Assembly (NCBI GenBank): GCA_051294375.1
Contig: CM119266.1
Location: 21,523,176-21,587,175, forward strand
Source of the DNA: Paraspadella gotoi
Lineage: Eukaryota > Chaetognatha
DNA: 64,000 nt
Reading direction: 5' to 3'
Below are positions 10,527-22,631 of this stretch, piece after piece. A program made the translations under genes and the position numbers. The notes beneath the pieces were generated by a model. The model did no database searches, was not told where the DNA came from, and saw nothing but the letters and a program-made list of their open reading frames with translations. Position 1 is the stretch's first letter, and each line of letters opens with the position of its first letter.

Positions 10527-12799
10527 TGCATCACGATGGTCCTTAACGTTGGTGACTTTCCACTTATGAGGATAATGTGACATTTATGTCGCTCTATATC
10601 ACCCCGCGCCTCGGCTTGGCCGGGAGCCTTTCCGTTCCGGGTTTCGAGTCTCGGCTTCGTTATTTTCCCTCCGAATTTTTCTTTTTCTTTTTCCCGCCGA
10701 TTTATCCTTGTTTTTCTTTTCCTCCCTCTCTCTCTCTCGCTTTCTTTATTCAACTATCAAACTTACTAGATTAATTGTTTTACAAAATTGTTAAAAATTC
10801 ATTTTTTGAAATATCACAATATGTAGTTATAATTTCATTAAAGTCATAACCTTTGCTAAGGAAAAAAAACATTAACTTAACGCAATAATATTATAATATA
10901 TAATATTATCTATTTTTAACATATTTGTATTCTGACAAATGTTTTCAATTATATCCTTACTCATTTTATCTCCCTACTTTCTCTTTCCCTTTCCCTACTT
11001 TCCTCTCTTTTCTTTCCTTTCCTCTACCCAGTTTCTTCTTTCCTCTTTCCTTTCCTCCTCGTGTTTCCTCCGTTCCTTCCCCGAATCTCCCTCTTTTCTT
11101 CATCTCCCGCGCTCTCAGCTGCTTCCCTTTCTCCTCGGCTGTTTTGCTCTTTTCAAAAAGAGATCACGTTGTTTACATTTAGGAATTCTTTGTTTGGTGA
11201 AATTTCATCCTCACACGCCAGAGAGTTTTCGGTATCGAGTTGCAAACANNNNNNNNNNNNNNNNNNNNNNNNNNNNNNNNNNNNNNNNNNNNNNNNNNNN
11301 NNNNNNNNNNNNNNNNNNNNNNNNNNNNNNNNNNNNNNNNNNNNNNNNNNNNNNNNNNNNNNNNNNNNNNNNNNNNNNNNNNNNNNNNNNNNNNNNNNNN
11401 NNNNNNNNNNNNNNNNNNNNNNNNNNNNNNNNNNNNNNNNNNNNNNNNNNNNNNNNNTCTCTCTCTCATCAGACTGGCACACACCGTAGCTATATCAAGT
11501 CTTATTAACAAGTTTAAAAACACGATGCTCGCGATGCGAAAACATTTTTTTTCTCGATATCTAACTGTCAAAACTTTTTTAATAAAATTGTTCGGAGCTT
11601 TTATCGATTCGACTTCAGTAGATTTCCATCAGTTCCATTTTGAAAATGTGCAAGGATTTGCATCAGCTGTGAACTATGTGGCTCAAAATATTTTTTTTCT
11701 CTTCTCCCTTTCGCCATCTTTCACTGTTATTCGTTTTTCAATGCCCACGCTTCTTTTTTACTTGTATACATTTTCTTTTAATATAGGGCAAATATTCTCC
11801 GTCCGGGCCTCAATGGCCTTGTAGCGAGAGGCGAGCGTCGATGTGAATCTTATTACAACGGTGAAAGTGAGACCTGAAGGAGCAAGACTCTCAAATGATG
11901 AAGCCACTTTTAAGATTTAGAATTTAAGATTTGCCATTTCTGAGTTTTTTTCTTTTCCGATTTTTTATAAATATTANNNNNNNNNNNNNNNNNNNNNNNN
12001 NNNNNNNNNNNNNNNNNNNNNNNNNNNNNNNNNNNNNNNNNNNNNNNNNNNNNNNNNNNNNNNNNNNNNNNNNNNNNNNNNNNNNNNNNNNNNNNNNNNN
12101 NNNNNNNNNNNNNNNNNNNNNNNNNNNNNNNNNNNNNNNNNNNNNNNNNNNNNNNNNNNNNNNNNNNNNNNNNNNNNNNNNNNNNNNNNNNNNNNNNNNN
12201 NNNNNNNNNNNNNNNNNNNNNNNNNNNNNNNNNNNNNNNNNNNNNNNNNNNNNNNNNNNNNNNNNNNNNNNNNNNNNNNNNNNGCTAAACAAGAAAGAAA
12301 TGATGAACGGCTATCCAATCTGGTGCATCCTATTTCTGATATTTTTTTGTGAAATCCTGCCAAAAATTGTGAATAAAAGATGAGCAACAATCGGCTTTTT
12401 ACNNNNNNNNNNNNNNNNNNNNNNNNNNNNNNNNNNNNNNNNNNNNNNNNNNNNNNNNNNNNNNNNNNNNNNNNNNNNNNNNNNNNNNNNNNNNNNNNNN
12501 NNNNNNNNNNNNNNNNNNNNNNNNNNNNNNNNNNNNNNNNNNNNNNNNNNNNNNNNNNNNNNNNNNNNNNNNNNNNNNNNNNNNNNNNNNNNNNNNNNNN
12601 NNNNNNNNNNNNNNNNNNAAAAAAAAAAAAATTCGCTTCACCAAATCGAGATCATCGTTTGAGGTTTGATGGATGTTTTTTTCATCGAGCAGACGAAAAA
12701 TAAGAACGACTTGAGATTCTCTTCTCTGACGACGATCTTTGTATATAAAACTAGGGAGAAGAAAGAGAAAAAAAGGAAGAAAAAATGAAAAAAGAAAAA

Positions 12800-12975
12800 A
12801 AACACTGACAAGCGGGGGGAGGCCTTTTCGTCCGCTCGAGTTTCGTCTCCTTGGCAACGCAAACTCGAGAGACAATGTCGATAACATCGAAGACATCGGC
12901 AGCTGCGGACGTCGGCTTCGTAGTCGACCTTGCTTAGACGCGGGTCATAAAAGTCGTTGACCGCGACATCGTCGT
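12800..12975 (-). other. weak exon-like ORF
   Basis: The minus strand has a mixed-codon frame starting MDDDVAVNDFYDPRLSKVDY near 12979. A neighbouring frame is also protein-like, so the stretch may be an exon damaged by an indel. There is no family match and no firm splice sites. Confidence 0.12.
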
Positions 12976-13314
12976 CCATTAACGGAGAAAAAAGAAAAGG
13001 AAAAAAAANNNNNNNNNNNNNNNNNNNNNNNNNNNNNNNNNNNNNNNNNNNNNNNNNNNNNNNNNNNNNNNNNNNNNNNNNNNNNNNNNNNNNNNNNNNN
13101 NNNNNNNNNNNNNNNNNNNNNNNNNNNNNNNNNATCGCTAACGATACAAAACAGTTTTCATATCAGCCCGCCTCTCCATTTCCGACGATTAATTGACGTC
13201 CGAGCCTCGTTCCCACTTTCGTGTTTACATCCAAACTGGCGACAATTCCTGTTAAAAAATAACATTATATATTTCTGGTTTCGTTTTTTTTTTCCCTTTC
13301 GCCGCCATCGTTTG

Positions 13315-13410
13315 TTTTGGTTCGAGTCGCGACGACGACGACGCCAACGCCGCTTTGCCAGCTCATGGAGCCGACGACGCCGCTTTACCAACGACGCCGT
13401 TCGCTTCGGC
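13315..13410 (+). repeat. GAC/GCC-rich imperfect trinucleotide region
   Basis: Interrupted GAC and GCC codon-like triplets, higher in GC than the flanks, giving Arg-rich frames on both strands. A (TTG)n run follows at 13540-13570. Confidence 0.6.
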
Positions 13411-13676
13411 GTCGAAGCAAAACCAATTAGCGCCGTCACACCTGCGATGACGCCGCCACGAGGGAAATATGGAGGCGTGCCGGTGGTAGATTGACGACAT
13501 TCGTTGAGCGTAGCAGTGTTGGCAAAAGAGACGAGGGTTGTTGTTGTTGTCGTTGTTGTTGTCGTTGTTCTTTCTCGCCTGACAGATTTCTTTGTGTGAG
13601 CGAGGGAATTCGGGACAAAGACTCAAGCTTCGCGAGAAAGTTCGGAGTTTGTTCAGAGTCGCTCTTCGTTCATATA

Positions 13677-13736
13677 TCATTGTTATAACAATGATTGACT
13701 GTGATTTCGTATAACAATGATTGATTGTGCTTTCGT
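13677..13736. repeat. 26-bp tandem duplication with an 18-bp perfect palindrome
   Basis: TCATTGTTATAACAATGA (13677-13694) is a perfect palindrome made of two inverted SOX-type cores (ATTGTT/AACAAT). ATAACAATGATTGA.. (13685-13710) is repeated at 13711-13736 with two changes. 13740-15850 shows no gene. Confidence 0.7.
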
Positions 13737-15859
13737 TTCTTGATTTGTTGTTTTCTGAAACTCCTCGAAGGACTGCCCCTGATGCGACTGAAGTTCACAC
13801 ATGATCATTATTCCATTACGCAGACTAAAATCTCAGCTCGTTAACGATATAACGATAAAAAATAAACAATCAATGCCAAATAAGAATTTTAAATATAAAT
13901 CATAAACAGACTCAGCCGACTCTTTTACTCTTTTCTTGACTTCAAAATCTGAACTTAACTAACTCTGTCTCTGCGATGCGACTCCGCCATCCGCGATTCT
14001 CTCTCACCGACAAATTGCGATGTTGACGACAGACCGCGGTTCTGTCGGTAATCTCCAGAGATAGAGGCTTGGCGGCGCCATCGAAATTGCTTTTTAAGTC
14101 GGCGTCGACTTTAGGTATCTCCTAATATTTTTCCTGGAATTTTTAATCTGTATCATTTCTCGACTCGCGGCTGGAGGTACTGAACGTTAAGCCGATTTCT
14201 CTTCCCAGATTTTGCGAAGAGGATTTGAAAAAAAATATTTTACCTTAAAAAAAATGGAATGTTGATAGACGGGAAAAGCGACAGATGACGTCGCCATCTT
14301 TATTTATTCTTCCTTTTTTTATTTTCTTTTTTTTTTTACCTTTCGATATGGAGATTCCCTTTTTTTTCCCTTTCCCCTTCCTAATCCTTTTTTTCCCATT
14401 TGCGAGAATCGAGTCTCCATCTGCGGTTTTTCGCCGACGGAGACAAAAAAAAAAAGAGCATCGAATCCTGAAATCCAAATTTTTCTAATTTATTCGTCGC
14501 TGGAAATTGGAAAGCAGATGGGTTTTTGGGTTTCGCCGGATTTTTTAAAGAAGCCCTTAGGGAGTGAAACATTAGCAAATTTTTTTTATATAAAAAAAAC
14601 CTTTCAAAAATATGATTCTCCGGAAGTTTTTCAAAAGTTATTTCCGATTTTGAAAAATGTCCCTTTTAATAGAAAAACGGTCCGGTGACGCGCGTTTTTT
14701 TTCCAGTGAAAGATAAAAAAAAGATGGCGTCTTTTGTTTGAGACGAAGATGTGAGTCTGAAGACTGAAGGGAGTTCTTTTGCAGCGATGAAGCAGAAGTC
14801 ATGAACGACTCCTTTTCATTTGAAAGACGCCGCCACTTGTCGAAAAATCGAGACCGTTGAGAGAGAGAGAGAGAAGAAGAGAGAGAGAGAGGAGAGAGAA
14901 GACGGAGAGAGATGACGAGAGAACGAGAATTTTTTTTTTTTTTTTCTCACAAAGGCCGTTAAAAATGTTTTCGATTATGTCCCAGTTTGTTTGCCCATGG
15001 CTACTGCCTAATTGACTTTGTTGGATCATTTTTGCCCCGGGAGCTCTTCCGTTCACTTCTCTTCTCCCTAAAATTTGGCGAAACCTTTTTCGTGAAACCA
15101 ACTCTACTCTTTTTGCCAAATCGCTTTCTCATCCAACCTACTCTACTGTACTGCTCTCTCTCCCGTCGATAGGATCCCTCAAAAGCTTGGGGACCCTGCT
15201 GTATTTTCCTTCTCACCCGCCCCCACCCCCCACAGTGTATCCACACGTGGAAAAGTCATGTCATTCCTTTAGGCAATTTCTATTGATGTTTGCGAATATC
15301 TTGTCCTTTAAACTCCTTTGCCATTTCTATTAAAACGTTATTCTTTTGTCTTAGTACGGATATTTATTATTTTTCATTGCAGTCTTTGCGATCAATTGAA
15401 TTTTGATTGCTGGTTTGCGTTTTACCACAACATTATATCACGTCAGAAATATACTAATTTTTATAAAAAACTATATATTTTTAATAATTCAATCAACAGC
15501 TCTTTCGCTTAAGGTTTCTGTTGACATATATTTTTTATAATTTGATGAGAATGAAGAGTTGCAATAAACAGTGGCCATTAAGTGGCAAATGTGATTTAGG
15601 AATGAAATGAGCCTCCAGAATTTTCTTGAGAGTCGCTGTTGAATGTCGGGGGATGATTTAGGATCATCGAAATTTAACTTGCTGAAATGCATTCAATAGC
15701 TGGGTTGGTGTTTGAGGACATAACCCCCCCTGCTTTCGGGTTTTTTGCTGTTTTTTGTTTTAAGAAAGAAATCTGACTTGCAAGTAGACTAGTTTATTGT
15801 AATCCGAAATTCTTTTTTTCTATATAAATTAACTTAAGAAGTTGCGGAAGGCGACGATA

Positions 15860-16230
15860 AGAGAGAGAGAGAGAAAAAGATAGTGATAGAGAAAAGAAAG
15901 AGAGAGAGAGATAGAGAGAGAGAGATAAGAGATGCGTAACTTATCAGCCGATGCTCGTTTTTTTGACTAATCAGAAGAGAAAGAGAAGCAGAGAGAGAGA
16001 GAGAGAGAGAGAGAGGGGAGAGAGAGAGAGAAAGAGAGAGAAAGAGAGGGGAGAGAGAAAAAAAAAAAAAAAAAAGAGAGAGACGAGAGAGGAGAGAGAG
16101 AGAGAGAGGATTTTCGTTAAGCTTTAACCTCTGCAGAAGTAAAACTCGATTTTGGAATAATCATAAGAGAAAGAAAGAAGAAAGAAGAAAGAAAGAGAGA
16201 GAGAGAGGGAGAAAAGAGAGGAAAAAATCT
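15860..16230 (+). repeat. (GA)n-rich region
   Basis: GA tracts at 15860-15930, 15983-16110 and 16160-16220 separated by short unique DNA. Further GA tracts lie at 16750-16790 and 16912-16952. Confidence 0.95.
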
Positions 16231-16269
16231 TAAAAGTAATAGGATCGAGCCCTCCCCAATGTAACCGAA

Positions 16270-16480
16270 ATATGGTGCGATGATAACCAAAAAGGATTGA
16301 TGCGATTGATAACCGAATATTAATGCTATTATTGAACAATAATTGATCGATGGTGCATAACCAAATGATCGATTTTATGATTACCAAAATGATGATGTGA
16401 AATAACCAAAAGGTTGATGGCAATGATAGTCATTCATTGATGTTGATGACAATCATTTATTGATAGATGATAGTCATTTA
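16270..16480 (+). repeat. degenerate AT-rich tandem repeat (GATNATAACCAAA-like)
   Basis: GATGATAACCAAA, GATTGATAACCGAA, GATGGTGCATAACCAAA and related words recur every 30-45 bases, then change to GATGATAGTCATT. The array is old and uneven. 17300-18050 is AT-rich with no gene. Confidence 0.5.
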
Positions 16481-16749
16481 TGTGGGATATAATGTGGTTG
16501 TGAATCAAATCATCATAAATAAAACAACAAATGCGTGTATGAGTGAAAGACAGAGAGAGAAAGAGAGAGAGATAAGATTGAAAGAGAGAGAAAGAAAGTG
16601 TAATAAATACCACGAAATCTCGATGTAAATTTGGATTTTGCATTGAGAAAAATCCGGAAAACATAAATGGCGATAAAATTAAAAGTTTGTAAAATGGAAA
16701 AAAATAAAATCAAAAATTTTTTAAAAAACGATCACGCAAGAGATCGTAC

Positions 16750-16781
<32 letters not shown>

Positions 16782-16909
16782 GAGAGAGAGATAGAAAAGG
16801 TTAAAGTTTTCCAACAAATAATTTGAGAGAGCATTAGTGGTCAGTTTAGAGGACAGATTTAGTTGAGGCTAGATAGAATAAGTGTGAAAAGAAATGAAAT
16901 TTGGTTGAA

Positions 16910-16956
<47 letters not shown>

Positions 16957-17065
16957 AACAATTACATTGAAGCAATGATACAACAATGATAAAATTAAAA
17001 ACAAACTTCATTTGTATGTCTAATAACAAAAGTTGTATGTGGACTAAAAAACCTCAACCGTTCAT

Positions 17066-17260
17066 CAGCGGCCATTGTGCCGTAGGCAAGTCATTCGCCT
17101 CCCACCCAAAGTCCGGGTTCTAGCCCGGTGGTCGTCTGGCAGTTAAGAGGGACGGGGCGCTTAATCCGCCTGAACATGGTTTTTACAGACCTGAATCGAG
17201 CTCAGGACTCTTATATTGAACGGGTCTTCAATAAACACTTATCAATAATTACCTGTCTCT
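17066..17260 (+). mobile_element. tRNA-derived SINE-like element
   Basis: TGTGCCGTAGGCAAG (17076-17090) resembles an RNA polymerase III A box, and GGGTTCTAGCC (17115-17125) a B box set in a CCGGG/CCCGG T-arm-like stem, at tRNA spacing. The ends do not form an acceptor stem, so this is not a working tRNA. A non-tRNA body follows, up to AT-rich DNA near 17250. Target-site duplications are not clear. Confidence 0.45.
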
Positions 17261-18057
17261 TCCAATTGCAATAAATTCATTTTGAAATTTGAAAAATTGA
17301 AATGAATGAAAATTTGAATATAAGAGTTTAATTCAGAGGGACTAGATAAGTAAAGATTTTAGTGAAATAAATTCTTTGTTTGAAAACTTTTAATCTCTGT
17401 CCCTCTCTCTCTTTCTCTCTCTCTGTCTCTCTTCTTAAATTCTGTGAAAAAACTATTTATAGAAAACAATGATTTTCGCGCTGAAGAAGCGCTCTCATCA
17501 GAGACGAAACATATCCCGTTATTTTTGTTTAAATTTTAACTCGTGTTTTTTAAATAATAAAAAAACGTTTAACTAAAAACTTACCAACAACAAACGATCG
17601 AGAGAAATTACATTATCTTTTTTTAGTTTTTAAACCGTTAATATTAAAAATCCCTGCCTATTCTCAGTTCATGTCTATTTTTTATGTAATTATCCTTTCT
17701 TAATAATTTTAACGTTTGCTAAATAAAATTTTTTCTCATACTGTATTTTGCATATTTAAAAACCTTTGAGTATTTATAACTACTAATTTGATATGTAGTA
17801 TTATATTTTAAGAAATGAAAAATACAAAAAAATTTTACATATTATAGAGATGAAATATTTAATTAGATATGCCATTCTAACATTAAAACCATAATAAGAA
17901 TTGAAGATACTTCAAAGCAAAATTGAAGTCGCGTATACTGCAATTACCTTTTCAATCAAACAGTTCCAAGGATAAAGCTTTTGCTAATAAATAAAATCAA
18001 AACCAAATTATTGGACGTGTGCGGTTGCGTGGCTTAATGCATTAGAAATAGCGCGGA

Positions 18058-18526
18058 TTCTGCTGTCCACCTTACTATGCTTCATAGTTGTAGTGGTTAC
18101 AGTGGGTAGCGAGGCTGTATGAAATTTTCTGCTGTCCACCTTACTATGGCTTCATAGTGTTTAGTGGTTACAGTGGCGGTAGCGAGGCTGTATGAAATTT
18201 TCTGCTGTCCACCTTACTATGGCTTCATAGTGTTAGTGGTTACAGGTGGAGGTTCGAGGCTGTATGAAATTTCTGCTGTATCCAACCTTACTATGGCTTC
18301 ATAGTTAGTGTTACAGGTGGGTAGCGAGGCTGTTGAAATTTTCTGCTGTCCACCTTACTATTTGGCTTCCATAGTGTAGTGGCTTACAGGTGGGGTAGCG
18401 AGGGCTGTATGAAATTTTCTGCTGTGCACCTTACTTATGGCTTCATGATGTAGTGGTTACAGGTGGGTTTAGCGAGAGGCTTATGAAATTTTCTTGCTGT
18501 CCACCTTACTATGGCTTTTCATAGTG
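18058..18526 (+). repeat. about 70-bp tandem repeat (6-7 units) with a tRNA A-box-like core
   Basis: Seven starts of a unit beginning near TTCTGCTGTCCACCTTACTA follow one another every 66-74 bases. Each full unit then reads through GGCTTCATAG, TGTAGTGGTTACAG, GGTAGCGAGGCTGTATG and GAAATT. The TAGTGTAGTGGTTA part matches the D-arm/A-box region of eukaryotic tRNAs, but no B-box follows, so these are not tRNA genes. Units differ mainly by one-base gains and losses. The array ends in a run of C. The stretch just before it (about 18018-18057) may be the head of the same element. Confidence 0.8.
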
Positions 18527-18572
18527 CCCCCCCCCCCAGCCAATGTGTTTGCATTGAAGTCCTTTTTTTTTT

Positions 18573-21500
18573 CTAAAGAGGCCACCGCCGCATCGTTTGC
18601 CGGGCCCAATGGGTTCGTGGAGTTACGAGATTCCGAAAAAGCTTTTTAGAGCCTCTCGATTTTGAAAAGCAAAGACTCTCTTTTGGAAGATCGAAGCGGG
18701 AGACCAATGTTAGAGGGTGATTTGTGTGGGCGATGCCGGCGGGACGCCGGCTCGGGCTGAGAAGTACGAGACCCTCTAACGTATGAACCACAATGTCAGT
18801 TAACCACACGGCGGCACGTCGACCACAATGTTGCCCACAGTATAGGATCTGCGAATATGAATACAAAGAGACGGGGGACGCCAACTAGATTAGGGACTCA
18901 ACTCGAACACGTATTTCTATTGTAAAGAATACACGATGCCACAGGGTCTGAAGGCGAAAACAATAATATAAATAGACATGAATCAAGAATAGACAATGTT
19001 TAATAATAACATGCATCGGCAAGTTCAGAGTCTTGAGATTGTCCATTGATATTGTCTCCAACATGCTTCCATCCTTTCTAAGATCGATGACCGATCGATC
19101 CCAACTAATGAGGCGAATCGTATACAAAATTCGTTGATAAGGCAAGCGGCAATGCGCGGTGATGAAGCCGGTGTTGAAGTGGGCATCACCCGCCGAGAAA
19201 ATTTATGCGCGAGGTGCAAATACGTCTCCCGATCACTTGATGGACAACCTCGTCGATGCGTCGCTCCCAGCCGTCTTGAATGCACACGTCTTTCCGCGGC
19301 AACCCATTTTCTGGGACCCAGTGAAAAATCGCGGCGGGCAAAATAACCGAAATATACCGCTTTCTTTTTGAAGACCGAGGTAGCCGATACGAGGGTGAGA
19401 TTCCCGAAGAATTCTTGCCGATTCTATCGAGGAATTTTACCATGGATCTTTGGCGCGAAGTGGAAACTTCGTGCCGCATACAAACGTAATAAAATTCCAC
19501 TCGTGTTCTCTCCAATCCTGGGAGAGGTTAATGAAAGGCTACAGCGAACTGTATTGATTTTCTTAAGCGTCTGACGAAAATAGCTCACAATCGTATCGGG
19601 ACAAACACTTTCCCATGGCAGGACGCCATCTCGCAGCAAGGAGGGCAAGTCATGGAGAATGTTTATGAGGAGACCTACATCCTGCGAGCAAAAGAATCGT
19701 ATTCAGCCGGCGCGAAATTGTAGTCGTGGAAGGCCGGCGAGATCCATGATAACGCTGCAAGACTGAGTGGAGGCACGATTCCTTTTGCGCATATCTGAAA
19801 AGAGTTTCGCTACCAGTTGCAATGATATGCAGGCCTCGTAAACGTCGTGGAAGCTCTGTTTCTCCTCTCAGGAAGGTATCCACCAAGATGTCGGCACGTT
19901 GATTCGCAAATGATTCTGGTAGGTGTTGGGAAGCTCGATTCCGTGGGCCTTCAGCAGGTACGAACGAAACGGCGGACACGATATGGAGAAAAACTTCTCT
20001 TTGAAGTTCGTGATCTCATCCAATTTGTGAAAAAACCCGTTTTGAGCGTAACTTCTGCGCAGATGACGTCGTCTATCTCGATTATGCAACAATAAAATTC
20101 ACGATCGACACAATTTGGTTTTTTTGAAAGTTTTCGCAATGTTCTTGAGGATGTCTGCTCGACTAGACGAGTCGAGAAATAAGTCAAGCAGGACGGCGGG
20201 TGAACATGAAAAATAGTTCCATCTGGATCCAGTCCCCGCAGCTTACTGGGAACCGAAACACTCCTTGTCTGAGGACGGCGATACGAAATCCCGTAAGACT
20301 ACGGCCCGAAAAGAAGGACATCAAACGCGGGCGAGGAACGAACCTTTGACGACTCTTTTTGTGGCCCCTCGGGAATTCAGGCGAGGACTCGACCATGCAT
20401 TGATTGCCTCTCTAGCCGATGAAAACTTCATACTCTTCAAGTATGAGCCGCGAAGCAATGCTTTTTCATCAGCCTTAGCTCATACACCGTGGTTACGACC
20501 AGTCGAGTTTCGCGTGTAGATGTCGAGCGAGCGATGTTTTCGTGGAGCGCTGCACTTCTTTTCACGATAATTCTGCTGGCACACATTGTCGTTGCCATTG
20601 GACGGCGTGACTTGGCGAAGGGGATTCTCGCAGGAACTGCAGGAGTCGTCGCCGCTGGGAGGCAGTCTTCCCCCACTGCATCATCGAAGAGATGGGAGAA
20701 AATTCGGCTATAGTCGATCATCGCCGACCTACCGGGTCGTGTCGCCAAAAACACGATTTCGAGTTTGTGTCAAGAAGCGTATTTTTTCGGGAGTTTTGCG
20801 AGCACGATCTCTTTAGTCTTCCTCCAACATTTCTTCTCTTCGCCGTTCGGCGACGCGTTCGTTTCGAAGTAATAGACAACTCCTTGAGAGATTTGTCCTG
20901 ATCTTTACCTTTTTCGTAGCCTTAACATTTCTAGTAAGCGCCGTCGCCGTAGAAGTCGCAAGAAATTCGTCGCGAGAACAAGCCGGGGTGCAGGCCCAAG
21001 CGTCTTTGAATCTTTCTCGACGGCGATACGAGCCACTTTTGCATCAAGACCGCAGTATGGACAGCTTTTTGAGGTGTAAGAACCGCACGTGTTTCGGCAA
21101 ATGGTCGCCCTGTGATCGCGGTGAAGCTTTCTTGTCGATGAAAAGCGCATCACTGAAGACGATAAGTGGAAGAGAAGGCGAGCGAAGATGTCGAAATCTG
21201 TTACCCATACACCATATGGACAAAGCGGCGGAGTCGCGGGGGCTCTCGCCCAGGGCTTGCAAAACCCGAAAAGATCGGTTTACTTCGATGAATCTTACGT
21301 CCCGCACCTTCTGAGCCGGAATCGAAAGTAGTCCCGTAATTCCTCTAAGTCTTTCTTTATACCTTTGCCACTAGGTACAAACGCTTCGCCATGAGTAAAG
21401 GATCTCACGAAGAAATTTGTTTTTTTGAAGCTGGGACCCTTTTGATGATTTCAGTTGGAAGAGCGCGTGGATCTCTTCGCCCGTCGACTTGAGCCGAAGT

Positions 21501-21950
21501 TTGAATGGCGGCGCCACTTTCCTCAGCTGTCGAAACCGAGGACGACCGTGTTGTTGGCTTTGACAATCATCGCAAGAAAGCGAGTCCCCACCCTCTCGTC
21601 GTCTTCACGTTACGCCGGCGTCTGATAGAGTTGAAGGAGGCTCTCGAGAAGAAAAATTCCTTGTTCATTTTCTCGAAATTCGTAATTTTGGATAGCGCGT
21701 TAACATCGACGGTTTTTAGATTTTGGAGCATTACGAGGTGCGGGCGTATCAGTTCATGTCGATCCGAGGTTTGCCAATTTGAGGTCGATGGATCTTTATC
21801 TCTTGGATGTCGTCAGTATCAGGCCCGTGTGGCAACATCAGACGGCCTCGATCGACCTACTAGAGGGCGGTGCGCCATGAGCCCAACGCCAGCAGGCGTT
21901 TATAAGCAAGACTGTCTTGCCCTAATTCGATTCGGTTGCTTTTAGCTAAT
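18573..21950 (-). pseudogene. degenerate coding-like block of unknown origin (mobile element or endogenous viral element candidate)
   Basis: This 3.4-kb stretch has balanced base composition, almost no simple repeats and many overlapping 60-110 codon frames, unlike everything around it. The most protein-like frames are on the minus strand: 21044-21307, 20437-20754 (105 codons, mixed codons, no low complexity), 19951-20187, 19868-20092, 19650-19979, 19424-19648, 19186-19515, 19025-19285 and 18885-19145. Adjacent ones overlap by tens of bases in different frames, as when one long reading frame is cut by single-base indels. I could not find reverse-transcriptase, integrase, transposase or any other catalytic motif, so no function is given. 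A Cys-x2-Cys pair (SCPYC) occurs in the frame at 20905-21153. It could be a decayed retroelement, a DNA-virus-derived insertion, or a host gene in unpolished sequence. Some plus-strand frames (for example 21505-21945) are as long, so even the strand is not certain. Confidence 0.35.
18708..18780. repeat. nested inverted repeat at the edge of the coding-like block
   Basis: GTTAGAGGGT (18709-18718) and ACCCTCTAAC (18771-18780) are perfect inverted repeats. Inside them GCCGGC (18735-18740) and GCCGGC (18746-18751) form a second GC-only stem with a 5-base loop. The outer arm begins TGTTAGAGGG, similar to the TG start of an LTR, and is preceded by a purine-rich run (GAAGATCGAAGCGGGAGA). It could be an element end, a structured RNA or a transcription terminator. 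Confidence 0.5.
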
Positions 21951-22631
21951 TATCTAACTGGAAAATCAAGAAAGATTTTTTTTTTGTGTGTAAACAATTC
22001 GAAATTAATAGCTCAATTATTCCGCAACCTATCAAAAACCAGCCTTAACACTATCAAACAGTTGGCATATTCAGCAAACAACAAGGGTTAAAAAAAAAAG
22101 GGGGAGGGAAGCCGCGACTTTAAATTATATATATATTTTTTTTTTGCAATTTTAATCAAGCGTCAGGCGTATCACAGGCAATTTTCCCAGGAGCAACAAC
22201 AGATTAAATTAACAGGAATTTACAGGTTCTGAACCAAGCCAATGTAGAGTAGGTATCAAGACAAGTATAGCAGATTGAGTTGCAATTGAGTTTGGATTTG
22301 AATAAAAGCAAGCCCCCTAACAAGGGGATAAGGTATAAAACTATCTGAAGTTTAGAATTAGACTTCTTTCTTAATAAATAATCATACTGTATTCGTAAGT
22401 TAAAAATGCATTGGAAATATCTATATATAGATGAAGAAGTATTCTAATCATCTTTTACGGTACTAGAAGGCTACAGGCGATCTCAGATGTTGTGTACTTA
22501 TTCTAATATTATCCATCTTACGATATCAGTATATTGTCTATTAAAAGCACTCTCAAATCTTTCGCTTTCGTCTTATAACCAGTTTCCTCAGAGGTGATTC
22601 CTCTCCNNNNNNNNNNNNNNNNNNNNNNNNN

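Noticed and set aside
18058-18526. Cluster of tRNA genes
   Set aside because: Only the A-box part is present; no anticodon stem, B box or acceptor stem.
18573-21950. BEL/Pao or Gypsy retrotransposon pol gene
   Set aside because: I looked for reverse-transcriptase, RNase H and integrase motifs in the minus-strand frames and found none that held up.
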